Source: Babesia bovis T2Bo
Lineage: Eukaryota > Apicomplexa > Aconoidasida > Piroplasmida > Babesiidae
Assembly (NCBI RefSeq): GCF_000165395.2
Contig: NC_010574.1
Location: 496,001-560,000, forward strand
Direction: 5' to 3'
Length of the DNA stretch: 64,000 bases
The notes beneath the pieces were generated by a model, which was not told the DNA's origin, searched no databases, and saw only the letters and a program-made list of their open reading frames with translations. Below are positions 44,163 to 52,942 of the stretch, piece by piece (the first letter of the stretch is position 1; each line of letters opens with the position of its first letter). The position numbers and the translations under genes were made by a program.

Positions 44163-45419
44163 ATGATGCGTTCATTCGTATCGCCGCTACATGGAGGACT
44201 TGATTTGGAAGGTACAGAACGTAGTCATAGAACTAGAACTGATTTTGAATTCTATCCAAAATCATGTGCTATTAAGAATGGTTTACGTGAAGAACTAGAG
44301 AATCATTTTAGAGGAATGCAAATAGAATCGCAATTGTCGTTAAAAGATGCCATAGATATATGTAACCAAATGTCCGTAGAGTGCATCAAACAAGAAGAAC
44401 TGGAAGAATTGCTATCACTCAAGGGATACGTTCCCATTTGTTACGATGGTTTTGAGCCCTCAGGACGTATGCACATTGCGCAAGGTATCTGTAAAGCTTA
44501 TAAAGTAAATCAACTAAAAAGGATGGGTATATCTAGTGTGATGTGGATTGCTGATTGGTTTGCCATGCTTAATGATAAGCTAAACGGTAATATGGAAAAC
44601 ATTAGATTAGTTGGAGAATATTTCAAACATGTCTGGAGGGCGTCAGGTATGGATATGAATGCGGTCAAGTTCCTCTGGGCAAGCGAAGAAATCAATAAAA
44701 ATCCAGATCTGTATTGGAGATTAGTAATGGATATCAGTCGTTCGTTCAACATAACACGGCTCAAACGATGTAGTGAAGCACTTGGGAGAGCTGATGGCGA
44801 CAACCGTCCAGGTGCATCGCTGTTATATCCTGCAATGCAGTGTGCTGATATTTTTTACATAGGGGCTGACATTTGCCAATTGGGGCTTGACCAACGTAAA
44901 ATAAATATGTTGGCACGTGAATATTGCGAATTGAAATCGGTTGGAGCTAGACCGATCATTCTTTCCCATCATATGATGCCTTCATTGGCACAACAAGGTG
45001 GAAAGATGTCCAAGTCGATACCCAATTCTGCTATATTTATGGAAGATTCTGCCGAGGAAGTGAATGCCAAGATAAAGAGTGCATGGTGCCCAGAAAAGGA
45101 AGTTTGCGATAATCCGTGCATAGCCTATTTCGAGCACATAGTTTTTCCAATGTTTAATACGGTAACTATACCTAGAAAAGAGAAAAATGGAGGTAAGCGT
45201 GATACATCAACTTCAAAAAATTCAGGTGATGTAATTTACCAATGCCACTCGGAACTAAAACAGGATTATCTCAGTGGCAACCTGCATCCTGCGGACCTAA
45301 AGCCTGCACTTGCAAGTTACATTAACCGTTTGTTGGAACCCGTACGAATATATTTTAGGGACAACCCCGAGGCTAATGAACTGGCACGTCGTGTCGCGGA
45401 GTTGCAACAACTAAAATAA
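44163..45419 (+). CDS. TyrRS: Tyrosyl-tRNA synthetase, cytosolic type
   Basis: Class I aminoacyl-tRNA synthetase charging tRNA-Tyr. I chose ATG 44163, giving 418 residues; an in-frame ATG at 44115 would add 16 residues and lies in a possible UTR. The HIGH-equivalent is YDGFEPSGRMHIAQG, followed by MWIADWFAMLND. The Tyr-binding block includes LLYPAMQCADIFYIGADICQ and LGLDQRK. The class I signature GGKMSKSIPNSAIFMED is intact. The C-terminus ends in a short helical region (NRLLEPVRIYFRDNPEAN, ARRVAELQQLK) rather than the EMAPII-like extension of metazoan TyrRS. Sequence type is archaeal/eukaryotic cytosolic, not organellar. Confidence 0.93.
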   Translation: MMRSFVSPLHGGLDLEGTERSHRTRTDFEFYPKSCAIKNGLREELENHFRGMQIESQLSLKDAIDICNQMSVECIKQEELEELLSLKGYVPICYDGFEPSGRMHIAQGICKAYKVNQLKRMGISSVMWIADWFAMLNDKLNGNMENIRLVGEYFKHVWRASGMDMNAVKFLWASEEINKNPDLYWRLVMDISRSFNITRLKRCSEALGRADGDNRPGASLLYPAMQCADIFYIGADICQLGLDQRKINMLAREYCELKSVGARPIILSHHMMPSLAQQGGKMSKSIPNSAIFMEDSAEEVNAKIKSAWCPEKEVCDNPCIAYFEHIVFPMFNTVTIPRKEKNGGKRDTSTSKNSGDVIYQCHSELKQDYLSGNLHPADLKPALASYINRLLEPVRIYFRDNPEANELARRVAELQQLK

Positions 45420-46417
45420 TTTATTGTGGACCATTGAGTAAATACCCAAATGCAGGTTGGTAATCATGTCTAAGCCATAACCTGAGATGTATTATTTGCT
45501 AGAAGCGTTTTTTGTGTTCCCTGGCTAATTGCCTCCGTCCTAACTTTTTTCCCGTAGACATTATGCCACAGTATCCAATAGTGTCACATTCTGTACCATG
45601 ATGCGACAACGGGTACATCTCTACCTTAACCTAGACCCTGGGTTATACCGTCAGGTATACACCCACTACTACACTATCGATCCACCTCTACATTAATTGG
45701 TGTCCAACATAGTGACTCTATTAGTCTCTATGTCAACATTTACTTTGACAATCAACGTTTATCCTCCCAGACTCCGCAGTTTAACCAGAAAAGACACTTC
45801 GTTCCCTCATCCATACATGACTGTAATAAATCCCGAGTTGCTGTTATTTCTCAACGCACAATGTTTATTCGGTTGATGTAGTAAAGACATTTCCATTGAG
45901 TATATACAGTGTGGGTCTTATCCTGTTCAGTTTGGGATTTGCTTTGCCTTTAATATCCATTTTCATACAATACTCGGTGACTAAAAGTACTAGTTGACAC
46001 TATTAAATACCTTTTGGGAGATGCATCAAAGCATAACGTGTCCTGGTTAGTCAGCCAATCTTCCCAGTTTTAGGTACATTTACACAGCATTCATTTAACT
46101 TATGCTTTCATTGTTCTAGCATCTTCTATAGTGGCATACAGCTGTCTTTCAATAATGCCTGGTAGCGTTGTTCAACTTCCTCGCGCATGACTTTGTGTTG
46201 TCAGAGTTTTGAGCGTATTCTCCACTATGAGCCAGCAACATGGTGTGACATCGATGCGATATCCAGCTTCTGAAAGATTATATAACAGTTGTTAGTGTAG
46301 CGCCGCAAAATCTAGTAAATCATATATCGGCAGTAAAGTAATCGACTGCCACAGAGACATATACAACAGTAACTTCGTGAACACCCCGTAGATATGCCAT
46401 AGCGTATCTAAAGCTTA
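45420..46417. other. Intergenic, 1 kb, no gene recognised
   Basis: Spacer between the last broadly conserved core gene and a small membrane-protein gene. Many stops in all frames; nothing recognised. Confidence 0.35.
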
Positions 46418-46699
46418 TCACGGTGATCCTTTTCCAGCTTGTTCAGACGACTTACAAGAAGACGCATTTTTATACGCCTGTACAAACGGTACAAAGATGT
46501 ATGCTATGGAGCCCAGAAGGAAGGCGGCACAGCCCAAATAGTTTGCGACGTATGCTAAGTCCAGTGCTGCAGCTTTGGTTAATGTTACCGCCGTTACTAC
46601 ATACAACGCAACTGATAGTATTAGCAGTATTAGGAGATCCCGTAGGTGGGAATAGGCCTGGTCATTTGACTTTTTCTTAGGACAGTCTTTAGACATCAC
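46418..46699 (-). CDS. Small membrane protein, two predicted helices
   Basis: 93 residues, single exon. A basic N-terminus (KDCPKKKSNDQ) precedes two hydrophobic segments, about residues 23-41 (LLILLILSVALYVVTAV) and 49-71 (YVANYLGCAAFLLGSIAYIF). A polar Ser/Lys tail follows. There is no cleavable signal and no family match I recognise. It sits at the border between core genes and the variant-antigen locus. The coherent two-helix pattern and charged ends argue that it is real, but its size leaves doubt. Confidence 0.5.
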   Translation of the reverse strand: MMSKDCPKKKSNDQAYSHLRDLLILLILSVALYVVTAVTLTKAAALDLAYVANYLGCAAFLLGSIAYIFVPFVQAYKNASSCKSSEQAGKGSP

Positions 46700-46867
46700 G
46701 CTCTAATATTACGCACATAATTTACGTTATACCTATGTATTAGTATAGGAGTATGGAATCCATGTGTATGGGATCCTGTAAGTGGTACTTGCCCGGGCAG
46801 CAGGACTTGTCCAATAAGTAATCTAGGTACACATGAATTCAGTGTCTTCCGTGGCAACTAAAAATTA

Positions 46868-46976
46868 TTGGTGTGTATTATTATTGGCTATTGTTAGTGT
46901 GTATCATTAGTGTCTCGTATTACTGTCTATTATTACGGTCTATCATTACTTTTTATCGTTACTGTCTACTATTACG
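46868..46976. repeat. Degenerate short tandem repeat
   Basis: About 110 bp in which units close to TATTACTGTCTA recur with drift (TATTACGGTCTA, TATCATTACTTT, TCGTTACTGTCTACTATTAC). Period about 10-13 nt. Low conservation; possible slippage-derived spacer at the start of the variant locus. Confidence 0.45.
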
Positions 46977-47657
46977 CTGTTCAACAACGACTTGATAACG
47001 TACAAAGGGACACTAAGACAATGATCACGAATTGTAGAGTCGAAGCGGTACACACCTGACTCCGGAGTTAGCGAGGTTTGAAGCAGTGCTAGTAACATAT
47101 AGATATCTATGGTATTATCTTGGTCCATAGCGCGTTAAATTAGTCTTCTATGGTAACTATATCTCATAGGCCCCTGGAGGTCAGAGTATTAGTCCGATGT
47201 AATCACTTTATGCCCTGTCTTCTACAGTGTTAGTATCTTGTGTTGATAAATCTATGGGTTAATGAGAACACAATGACCTGGAAGACCAGTGTCTGAGTGA
47301 ACTATTCATGGTACCTTCTAGGTAGCACTGTGACGACATCAAGTATCATACTAAGCCTTCTGGTCTCTGTAGTGGTCATGATTTGGTGTTGTCTAGTTGC
47401 AATGTTGTTATGGACCTGGATGAGTTACGAACACTGTTTCATCGTTCCGTCTTGTATCACTGTGCATTTAATTTATAGAGCCATTAACAATACTATGGAT
47501 AATTCAACAGCCTGCAGTCCTACACTACGTCACCCTCTACATTACGTAAAGCTTTACCCAGTACATGTGACTACCTATACTGGCCCTGTGATCACCAGTA
47601 TTACAGTGACTTTACTATACTCACCCCTAGGATGTACTAACACATTATAGCACCGTT

Positions 47658-47671
47658 GCGCCGAAGGCGCC
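47658..47671. terminator. GC-rich hairpin directly after ves1 remnant stop
   Basis: GCGCCGAAGGCGCC: a GCGCC/GGCGC stem with a GAA loop, 1 nt beyond the TAG (47675-47673) of the ves1 remnant. The same sequence recurs at 48796-48809 in the same position relative to the next ves1 gene. A 3'-end or processing role is inferred. Confidence 0.5.
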
Positions 47672-47672
47672 A

Positions 47673-48092
47673 CTATTTTCTACCAAAATACTCCACCAGT
47701 TCCATTCCTTTGCGTCCCGTCATAACCTTATACCACATACATTGCCACTGGTGTTCTCCACCCCGTAACCAATGCGACCTCATATGTGTCCAGTCCAGTG
47801 GCTATATGGCACCAAAGGCTAGGTAGAGCACTGCTACTAGCCAGGCTAACGTGAGGACAAAGATCCAGGGGAGCCTGGTGGTGTAGATGAGCTGGTTGAT
47901 GGAGGTGGTGAGTTTTGTGAACTCGGTGCTTTTTTCTACGTTACCCAGTGTCGTTAGGAAGTTGTGGCACTTCTTCTGATCTACTACACCAATACTCCAT
48001 ATAATACCCCGAAAAGGCACTACTTTTATACTAAACTTTCGGCAAAAGTGCAACCAAACTATTGTGAAACCTTTACCAAAAAAATTACCCAA
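47673..48092 (-). pseudogene. ves1: ves1 3' remnant with internal stop
   Basis: The last part of a VESA1 gene. The conserved membrane segment RLPWIFVLTLAWLVAVLY and LAFGAI is followed in frame by TAG where intact copies in this window have the Trp of AIWPLDW. The frame then continues in ves1-like sequence (PLDWTHMRSH, MTGRKGMELVEYFGRK) to a second stop at 47675-47673. Upstream of about 48,092 no ves1 extracellular domain is found on this strand. The copy is therefore truncated at the 5' side and carries a nonsense codon. It could still donate its short 3' end in gene conversion. Use as a functional final exon would require stop readthrough. Confidence 0.72.
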
Positions 48093-48330
48093 AGCTAAGC
48101 CACAGTTTCGGTGGAATCACAACTAAACCTATAAACTACCTGACTAAAGCTATACTAACACCACGTAAGGCATATGACAAAAGCTCTAGAAAACTTTTAT
48201 GAAAGAATTACCCAAAGCTAAGCCAAAGATTCAGTGGAAACACAACTAAAACGTATAAACAATCTGACTGAAGCTATACCAACAGCATAACAACATCTCC
48301 GTTACACCGTCCTGGAGACCTATGACTATA
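48086..48330. repeat. Imperfect direct repeat, about 124-bp period
   Basis: Two copies of a block beginning TTACCCAAAGCTAAGCCA, at about 48085 and 48209, each followed by GTGGAA-CACAACTAAA and a similar A-rich tail. They lie immediately upstream (in minus-strand sense) of the ves1 remnant. Mild divergence between copies. Confidence 0.55.
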
Positions 48331-48810
48331 ATAACACTGTTCCTTTCAATTGTTGCTATACTTGTCTATAATAACACCGTTTCCTTTCAATTGGTGCCAA
48401 AGGCTGGGTGGAACCCATGGGCTTTCTATGTTACAATTACTCCACATGACCACCCCTAGAGACACTGTTGCGCCCCTGGCGCCATATTATAACCCCCAAT
48501 GGCATTGACAGTGTACTGTGTGTACGTCATACGTACCATTACCTATTGCAGTCACTGCCATCCTATGGAACCCACTGGCAAATTTGAATGTGTGTGGTAC
48601 CACGGAAGGGCGCCCACTACCTGCTCAGTGGACTAACTCCAGCCTTCCATAGATATCCCAGTTACTCTATATTAGCACTGCTCAATGGACTGGTTTCACT
48701 GGAATGTGTAGGCTTTTAATGCCCATTATAGGATCACTACCTATAGCGCTACTATATATAGTGAGTGACACTAGTGTATATCATTTAGCACCGTTGCGCC
48801 GAAGGCGCCA
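48093..48810. other. Spacer between ves1 remnant and ves1 gene
   Basis: About 720 bp containing the 124-bp direct repeat, a second short repeat of CTATAATAACACNGTTTCC type near 48328-48400, a degenerate GCGCC...GGCGCC palindrome at about 48480-48493, and the downstream hairpin of the next gene. No gene supported. Confidence 0.4.
48796..48809. terminator. GC-rich hairpin directly after ves1 stop
   Basis: GCGCCGAAGGCGCC again, 1 nt past the stop codon of the minus-strand ves1 gene, identical to 47658-47671. Recurrence at two ves1 ends suggests a conserved 3' element. Confidence 0.5.
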
Positions 48811-51800
48811 CTATGTCTTACCAAAATACTCCACCAGTTCCATTCCTTTACGTCCCGTCATCACCTTATACCACATTGCTTCCCACTGGTGTTCTCCACC
48901 CCGTAACCAATGCGACCTCATATGTGTCCAGTCCAGTGGCCATATGGCACCAAAGGCAAGGTAGAGCACCGCCACTAGCCAGGCTAACGTGAGAACAAAG
49001 ATCCACGGGAGCCGTATGTCGTATTGGAGTTGGCCGACTTGCTTTAGGAGATTGGTGAGGGGGTGCGTCTGAGTGGTGTCCTTCTTGTCCACTAGTACTT
49101 TGCTTAGACTCTCTAGGAACTCGTGACAGTGCTTAATAGACTTGTCTTCCTTCTGTATGCTATAGTCTCCCTTCTCCGTCCCATCCCCCTGCCGGTACCC
49201 CTCCAGATTGAATGGGTTACCGTAGCCGAACCCATGTCTATACAATACCGGCAGGACTCCGGTACATGATACAATTGATTGGCACTGACAGAGTGGAGTG
49301 CTCTTAGCGTCCTGAGGATTACTCTTCTGTCCGTGTTCACCTTTTTTGCACTTATTGGGGTCACATTGCCCTTTACACGCATTGCATTCAATCTGTTGGA
49401 ATGCCTCTGACAGTGACTTTAATCCACCTTCCAGGGCATCAGATAGGTATAGTACCCATGAGAGGTATGTTCCACCGAACGTAGCACTCACGGCTGTATA
49501 AAGCTCACCGGTTAGGGGGGATACGTAGTGGTTACTGTCAGTGAGTGTCGAGAGGGCAGACGTAGTGGTACCAGCACTGGAATATGCAGTCGTACCAGTG
49601 CCTTTATCACCTTTAATCTGTATAAGTGCTTTACCGACTTTGTCCATGTATTGTCCACCTGGTTTACCGTCAAATGGTATCCACTCTATCTTTCTTACTT
49701 CATCCCGTAACCCAGAGGCACACCAGCCGCAAAAGTAGATATCCTTCTCTTTGGAGGGGTCTTTATCGTGACTACACGTCTGTCCTTTCTTCTCTCCCTC
49801 CCCCTGTTCCTTGTTTCCCACACCACCCCTAAAGAACCCAAAGACATCACCCAGTACCTGTGGTGTGGTAGCACTTAGTTCTGCTGTTACCCTCACCAGT
49901 GTATAGACACACGACTGCATCATGTTCTCGTTACTGAAGAAGTACAGTAGACCATAAAGGCGTTTACCGGTACAATCACGGATGCCACTATGGAATTGCC
50001 CTCTGAAACCCATTGGCAATGGACAGCACTGACCTGAGCCACCACAGTGTCCCAAGTGGGATGCAGCAGGTGGGTACACTGTGTCTTTGTCTGTGTCAGT
50101 GTTTCGTACCACCTCGCAACTAAAGCCTGGTAGCCTATCCTCGAGGAAGGCCTGGAGAGGAGATGGTGTGCCGTCCATGTACTGTTGGTGGCAGGTCTTA
50201 CAGGTCCTCTTCACTCCCTGTCGGCCACACTTGTTTATGTGGTCATTACAGGGTGGGCATTTGGGGGAGTTGCAGATGTCTTCGAGCTTTTTGATGGCCT
50301 TAGTGAACTCATCTTTGTGGCCATTCAGTTGGCCATTCACCTGTGGCAGTCCCTTCTCTAATACTGTCAATACATCCCTTACCTTATTGATAACCTCACT
50401 TATCCTGTCCTTGGCACTACTGTAATCCTTCTTCCACTTTTGTAATTCACTCCCTACCTGCTGTAATGACCCAGTTCCACCATTCACTAGTGTATCTAGT
50501 GCTCCACTACCACTCTTCGTCAGCGCCTCTAGTTCCTTCTTAGCCTCCTCTAGTTCAGTCTCGTCTAGATCCTCCCCCTCCTCCAGTTTCTTCCTAGCCC
50601 TCTCCAGTCCCTCCTTAGCCTTCGACAGTGCATCCTTCACCTTAGTGATCTCCTCCCCCTTCCTCCTTTCCAATGCCTCCTGTGCATTACCCAATTGTAC
50701 CACGACATCACCAATCATCCAAAGTAGATTTCTGGCCGTTTCTATGTGCTCTACCCCGTTTGACGCTGATGCCTTTACCTTCTGTACTACCCCATCCAAC
50801 ATCTTCCCCATCTCCTTTACCCTATAATTCCTATCATGCTCCATGGGGTTACACCCCAGGCACATCCAGCTAATTACCCCCTTTGACACTACTCCATCCC
50901 CATACCTACACTCACGCCACTTCCCTCCCATAGCCACCTTCACTGCACATTGCTTCCTAAGGAAGTATAGTTGATAGAATAGACCCCTAATGTAGTGTAC
51001 CACCTGGTTATATGCTTGGATGGACACGGTGGGATAGGTGAAGTTACACTCAGTGTTAGCGTAGAGGGAGTGGATGGGTGGTTCTTTGTGAGAGTCAGTG
51101 CCTTTAGGACTGTGTAATCCTCCTTGGATACCGATGAGGACCAATGGGCAATACTGGGTCACTGCTTGGAAGTGGGCAAACAGGTTGTATTCATGAACGG
51201 TAATGGGAGCCCAACGGCCTGTTTGATGGAATTTGAGTTGTGGCTGCTCGGTTTCACTGCTAGAGGCAGTGTCCTCGGGTTTCTTGAGTACTTCTGTGAG
51301 TCTTCCCTTGGCATAGTCCAGTAACTGCTTATATGCCTGACTATATGGCAATGCACTTAGCCAGTATAGGATCTCCCGGATTGTTCGGGGAGTCTTATTG
51401 TCCGCCTTCGGCGGAGTCTTCTTCTGTAATCCAGTAAAGTAGGCACATGACAGAATGTAGAGCTTATAGAGCGGACCGAGCTTATTCTGGTCAGGGACAC
51501 TCTTATCTGCCTTAAAGACACTATCACCAAATGCCCCCTTCTCTAAGGTATGTATGTATCCAGCAAAGTTCATACCAGCTGGATTCCTAAATGAATTATC
51601 CCAACTGTCCTGGCCATGGCCATTATCGCTACTAGTATCTGGGAATCCCAAATAAAACTTTTCCTTAAACCCATCCCATATAACAGCATCCAACCTATTT
51701 CCAGGGCCACTGTTGTTCAACATTTCCCTAGGAAACCCTAAGGCCTGTAGCCATTGGGATAGGGTACCATCATCTAGACCACTACCATCCAGGATGTGAT

Positions 51801-52578
51801 TGTTCCAACGGGGGCTAGTCTCGGCGTACTTTCCAGTCCAATACATATAAGTAAGTCCACTCCAGATGAGACATACTGATCCCAGGAGGATATGGGCACA
51901 TTGGTGACGGCGTTGGGAGGGGTTTACAGCACCATCGTTATCAAACGTGGTGTCACCAAGTTGAGCCCATGTAATTGTATAGCCCCCTTCTGCCCAACTT
52001 CCTGTAGTTTTGGGATATGCTGATATATAAATGTCTTTATCACAGATACACTTGGCATCCTTCTTACACTTTTCCTTACAGTCTTCCTTACAATAACACT
52101 TGCAGCATTTGCCCGCTAAAGCGCATTGACACTGCTGGCCAGGACTACAGGTACCACTACACTTACACGTACTACTACCACCACTATCACTACACCTTGT
52201 ACACTTCCTTCCCAGTGGCGTTCCTTCGTTGTTCGGATCCTTCACTTTCCATTTCATACACCCACAAGAGTCACACTTGTTCTCCGGCGTTTTATCCTTT
52301 AGATACTCGCAGTTCTCACTGCCTTGTTTGCCGTGATCACAGCCACCCTTATCACACTTCACTATCTTACTCCATCCAACGAGTGCACTGAGTACCTGTG
52401 CTAGCTGGTCTATGTAGGTCCGGACCACTGCAGTACCACCTAGTCCCTGGACTAGCGAAAAGAGTCCATTGAGGTGCTTGTCAACGTCCTCCTTGGTGGC
52501 CCCTTTGCCTTTAGTTTCTCCTTGATAACCTATAGGGCACCATGAGGTACTGTATACCAGTAGTAGTACTAGAGAGTA
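48811..52578 (-). CDS. ves1: Variant erythrocyte surface antigen VESA1 (ves1-alpha type)
   Basis: About 1,250 codons open from 52578, including the usual 1,205-residue frame from 52428. VESA1 is exported to the infected red-cell surface, mediates endothelial adhesion and undergoes antigenic variation. Visible parts in order: conserved N-terminal helix (YIDQLAQVLSALVGWSKIV); a Cys/Lys-rich domain (CKCSGTCSPGQQCQCALAGK); conserved blocks (HQCAHILLGSVCLIWSGLTY, NLFAHFQAVTQYCPLVLIG); a coiled coil (ALSKAKEGLERARKKLEEGE); a second Cys cluster; a C-terminal membrane span (LPWIFVLTLAWLVAVLYLAF); and a short basic tail ending EYFGKT. The first exon is unresolved: no ATG lies in the open frame upstream, and a TAG stands just before 52578, where a splice acceptor is possible. 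It is head to head with the plus-strand ves1 gene. Confidence 0.88.
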   Translation of the reverse strand, partial: YSLVLLLVYSTSWCPIGYQGETKGKGATKEDVDKHLNGLFSLVQGLGGTAVVRTYIDQLAQVLSALVGWSKIVKCDKGGCDHGKQGSENCEYLKDKTPENKCDSCGCMKWKVKDPNNEGTPLGRKCTRCSDSGGSSTCKCSGTCSPGQQCQCALAGKCCKCYCKEDCKEKCKKDAKCICDKDIYISAYPKTTGSWAEGGYTITWAQLGDTTFDNDGAVNPSQRRHQCAHILLGSVCLIWSGLTYMYWTGKYAETSPRWNNHILDGSGLDDGTLSQWLQALGFPREMLNNSGPGNRLDAVIWDGFKEKFYLGFPDTSSDNGHGQDSWDNSFRNPAGMNFAGYIHTLEKGAFGDSVFKADKSVPDQNKLGPLYKLYILSCAYFTGLQKKTPPKADNKTPRTIREILYWLSALPYSQAYKQLLDYAKGRLTEVLKKPEDTASSSETEQPQLKFHQTGRWAPITVHEYNLFAHFQAVTQYCPLVLIGIQGGLHSPKGTDSHKEPPIHSLYANTECNFTYPTVSIQAYNQVVHYIRGLFYQLYFLRKQCAVKVAMGGKWRECRYGDGVVSKGVISWMCLGCNPMEHDRNYRVKEMGKMLDGVVQKVKASASNGVEHIETARNLLWMIGDVVVQLGNAQEALERRKGEEITKVKDALSKAKEGLERARKKLEEGEDLDETELEEAKKELEALTKSGSGALDTLVNGGTGSLQQVGSELQKWKKDYSSAKDRISEVINKVRDVLTVLEKGLPQVNGQLNGHKDEFTKAIKKLEDICNSPKCPPCNDHINKCGRQGVKRTCKTCHQQYMDGTPSPLQAFLEDRLPGFSCEVVRNTDTDKDTVYPPAASHLGHCGGSGQCCPLPMGFRGQFHSGIRDCTGKRLYGLLYFFSNENMMQSCVYTLVRVTAELSATTPQVLGDVFGFFRGGVGNKEQGEGEKKGQTCSHDKDPSKEKDIYFCGWCASGLRDEVRKIEWIPFDGKPGGQYMDKVGKALIQIKGDKGTGTTAYSSAGTTTSALSTLTDSNHYVSPLTGELYTAVSATFGGTYLSWVLYLSDALEGGLKSLSEAFQQIECNACKGQCDPNKCKKGEHGQKSNPQDAKSTPLCQCQSIVSCTGVLPVLYRHGFGYGNPFNLEGYRQGDGTEKGDYSIQKEDKSIKHCHEFLESLSKVLVDKKDTTQTHPLTNLLKQVGQLQYDIRLPWIFVLTLAWLVAVLYLAFGAIWPLDWTHMRSHWLRGGEHQWEAMWYKVMTGRKGMELVEYFGKT
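49007..50493. repeat. Duplicated ves1 segment, copy A
   Basis: 1,487 bp with no mismatch that I could find against 62514-64000 in the same orientation (offset 13,507). Identity breaks sharply at 49006, with several mismatches in the preceding 50 bp. The other boundary lies beyond the window edge in copy B. Confidence 0.85.
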
Positions 52579-52942
52579 CTACAGAGCACTCCTGTGAGCA
52601 CTACTATGGTATTAATTGGATTACATATAATGACAATATCATCGTCAGTATCAGAACATAAGATTACCACATCAATGGCTCAACAATAAAGTCAACATTA
52701 CTACTCTGATTCAACATAACAACATGATCATATCACTGTGTATTGTTGAGGAATAGAAATAATGGGTTCCTATGTACTTCATATACTATGCGCGCCATAT
52801 AATATAGAGGGCGCCTTCGGCGCCACGCTGTATATAGACTCACCTCTGTACAGAATGCATATGTGGCCTGGCGTCGGCAGTGACTGACCTACTGCAGTCA
52901 GTAGAACTGGAGTACCATGGTAAGTAACCAGTACTAGAGTAG
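52579..52942. promoter_or_regulatory. ves1 divergent intergenic region with inverted repeat arms
   Basis: Region between the two ves1 open frames. Its outer arms and the adjoining 5' coding ends are inverted copies: TACTACTACTGGTATACAGT and ACCTCATGGTG read outward on both sides. Near the middle lies the palindrome GGCGCCTTCGGCGCC (52810-52824). A quasi-palindromic bidirectional promoter between divergent ves genes is known in B. bovis, and this layout matches it. No TATA or transcription start can be assigned from sequence. Confidence 0.65.
52810..52824. repeat. GC-rich palindrome in ves1 intergenic centre
   Basis: GGCGCCTTCGGCGCC, the reverse-complement form of the hairpin found after two ves1 stop codons. 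It sits close to the midpoint of the divergent region. Confidence 0.6.

Larger units (their letters stand above)
46700..47672. other. Junction region between core genes and ves locus
   Basis: About 970 bp. It contains a degenerate short repeat (separate entry) and a 117-codon plus-strand ORF at 47297-47650 that is hydrophobic but unsupported. No named element is seen. Confidence 0.35.

Noticed and set aside
47297..47650. 117-codon hydrophobic plus-strand ORF next to the ves1 remnant
   Set aside because: Thr/Val/Leu-rich from repeat-like DNA; no family features and no supporting context.
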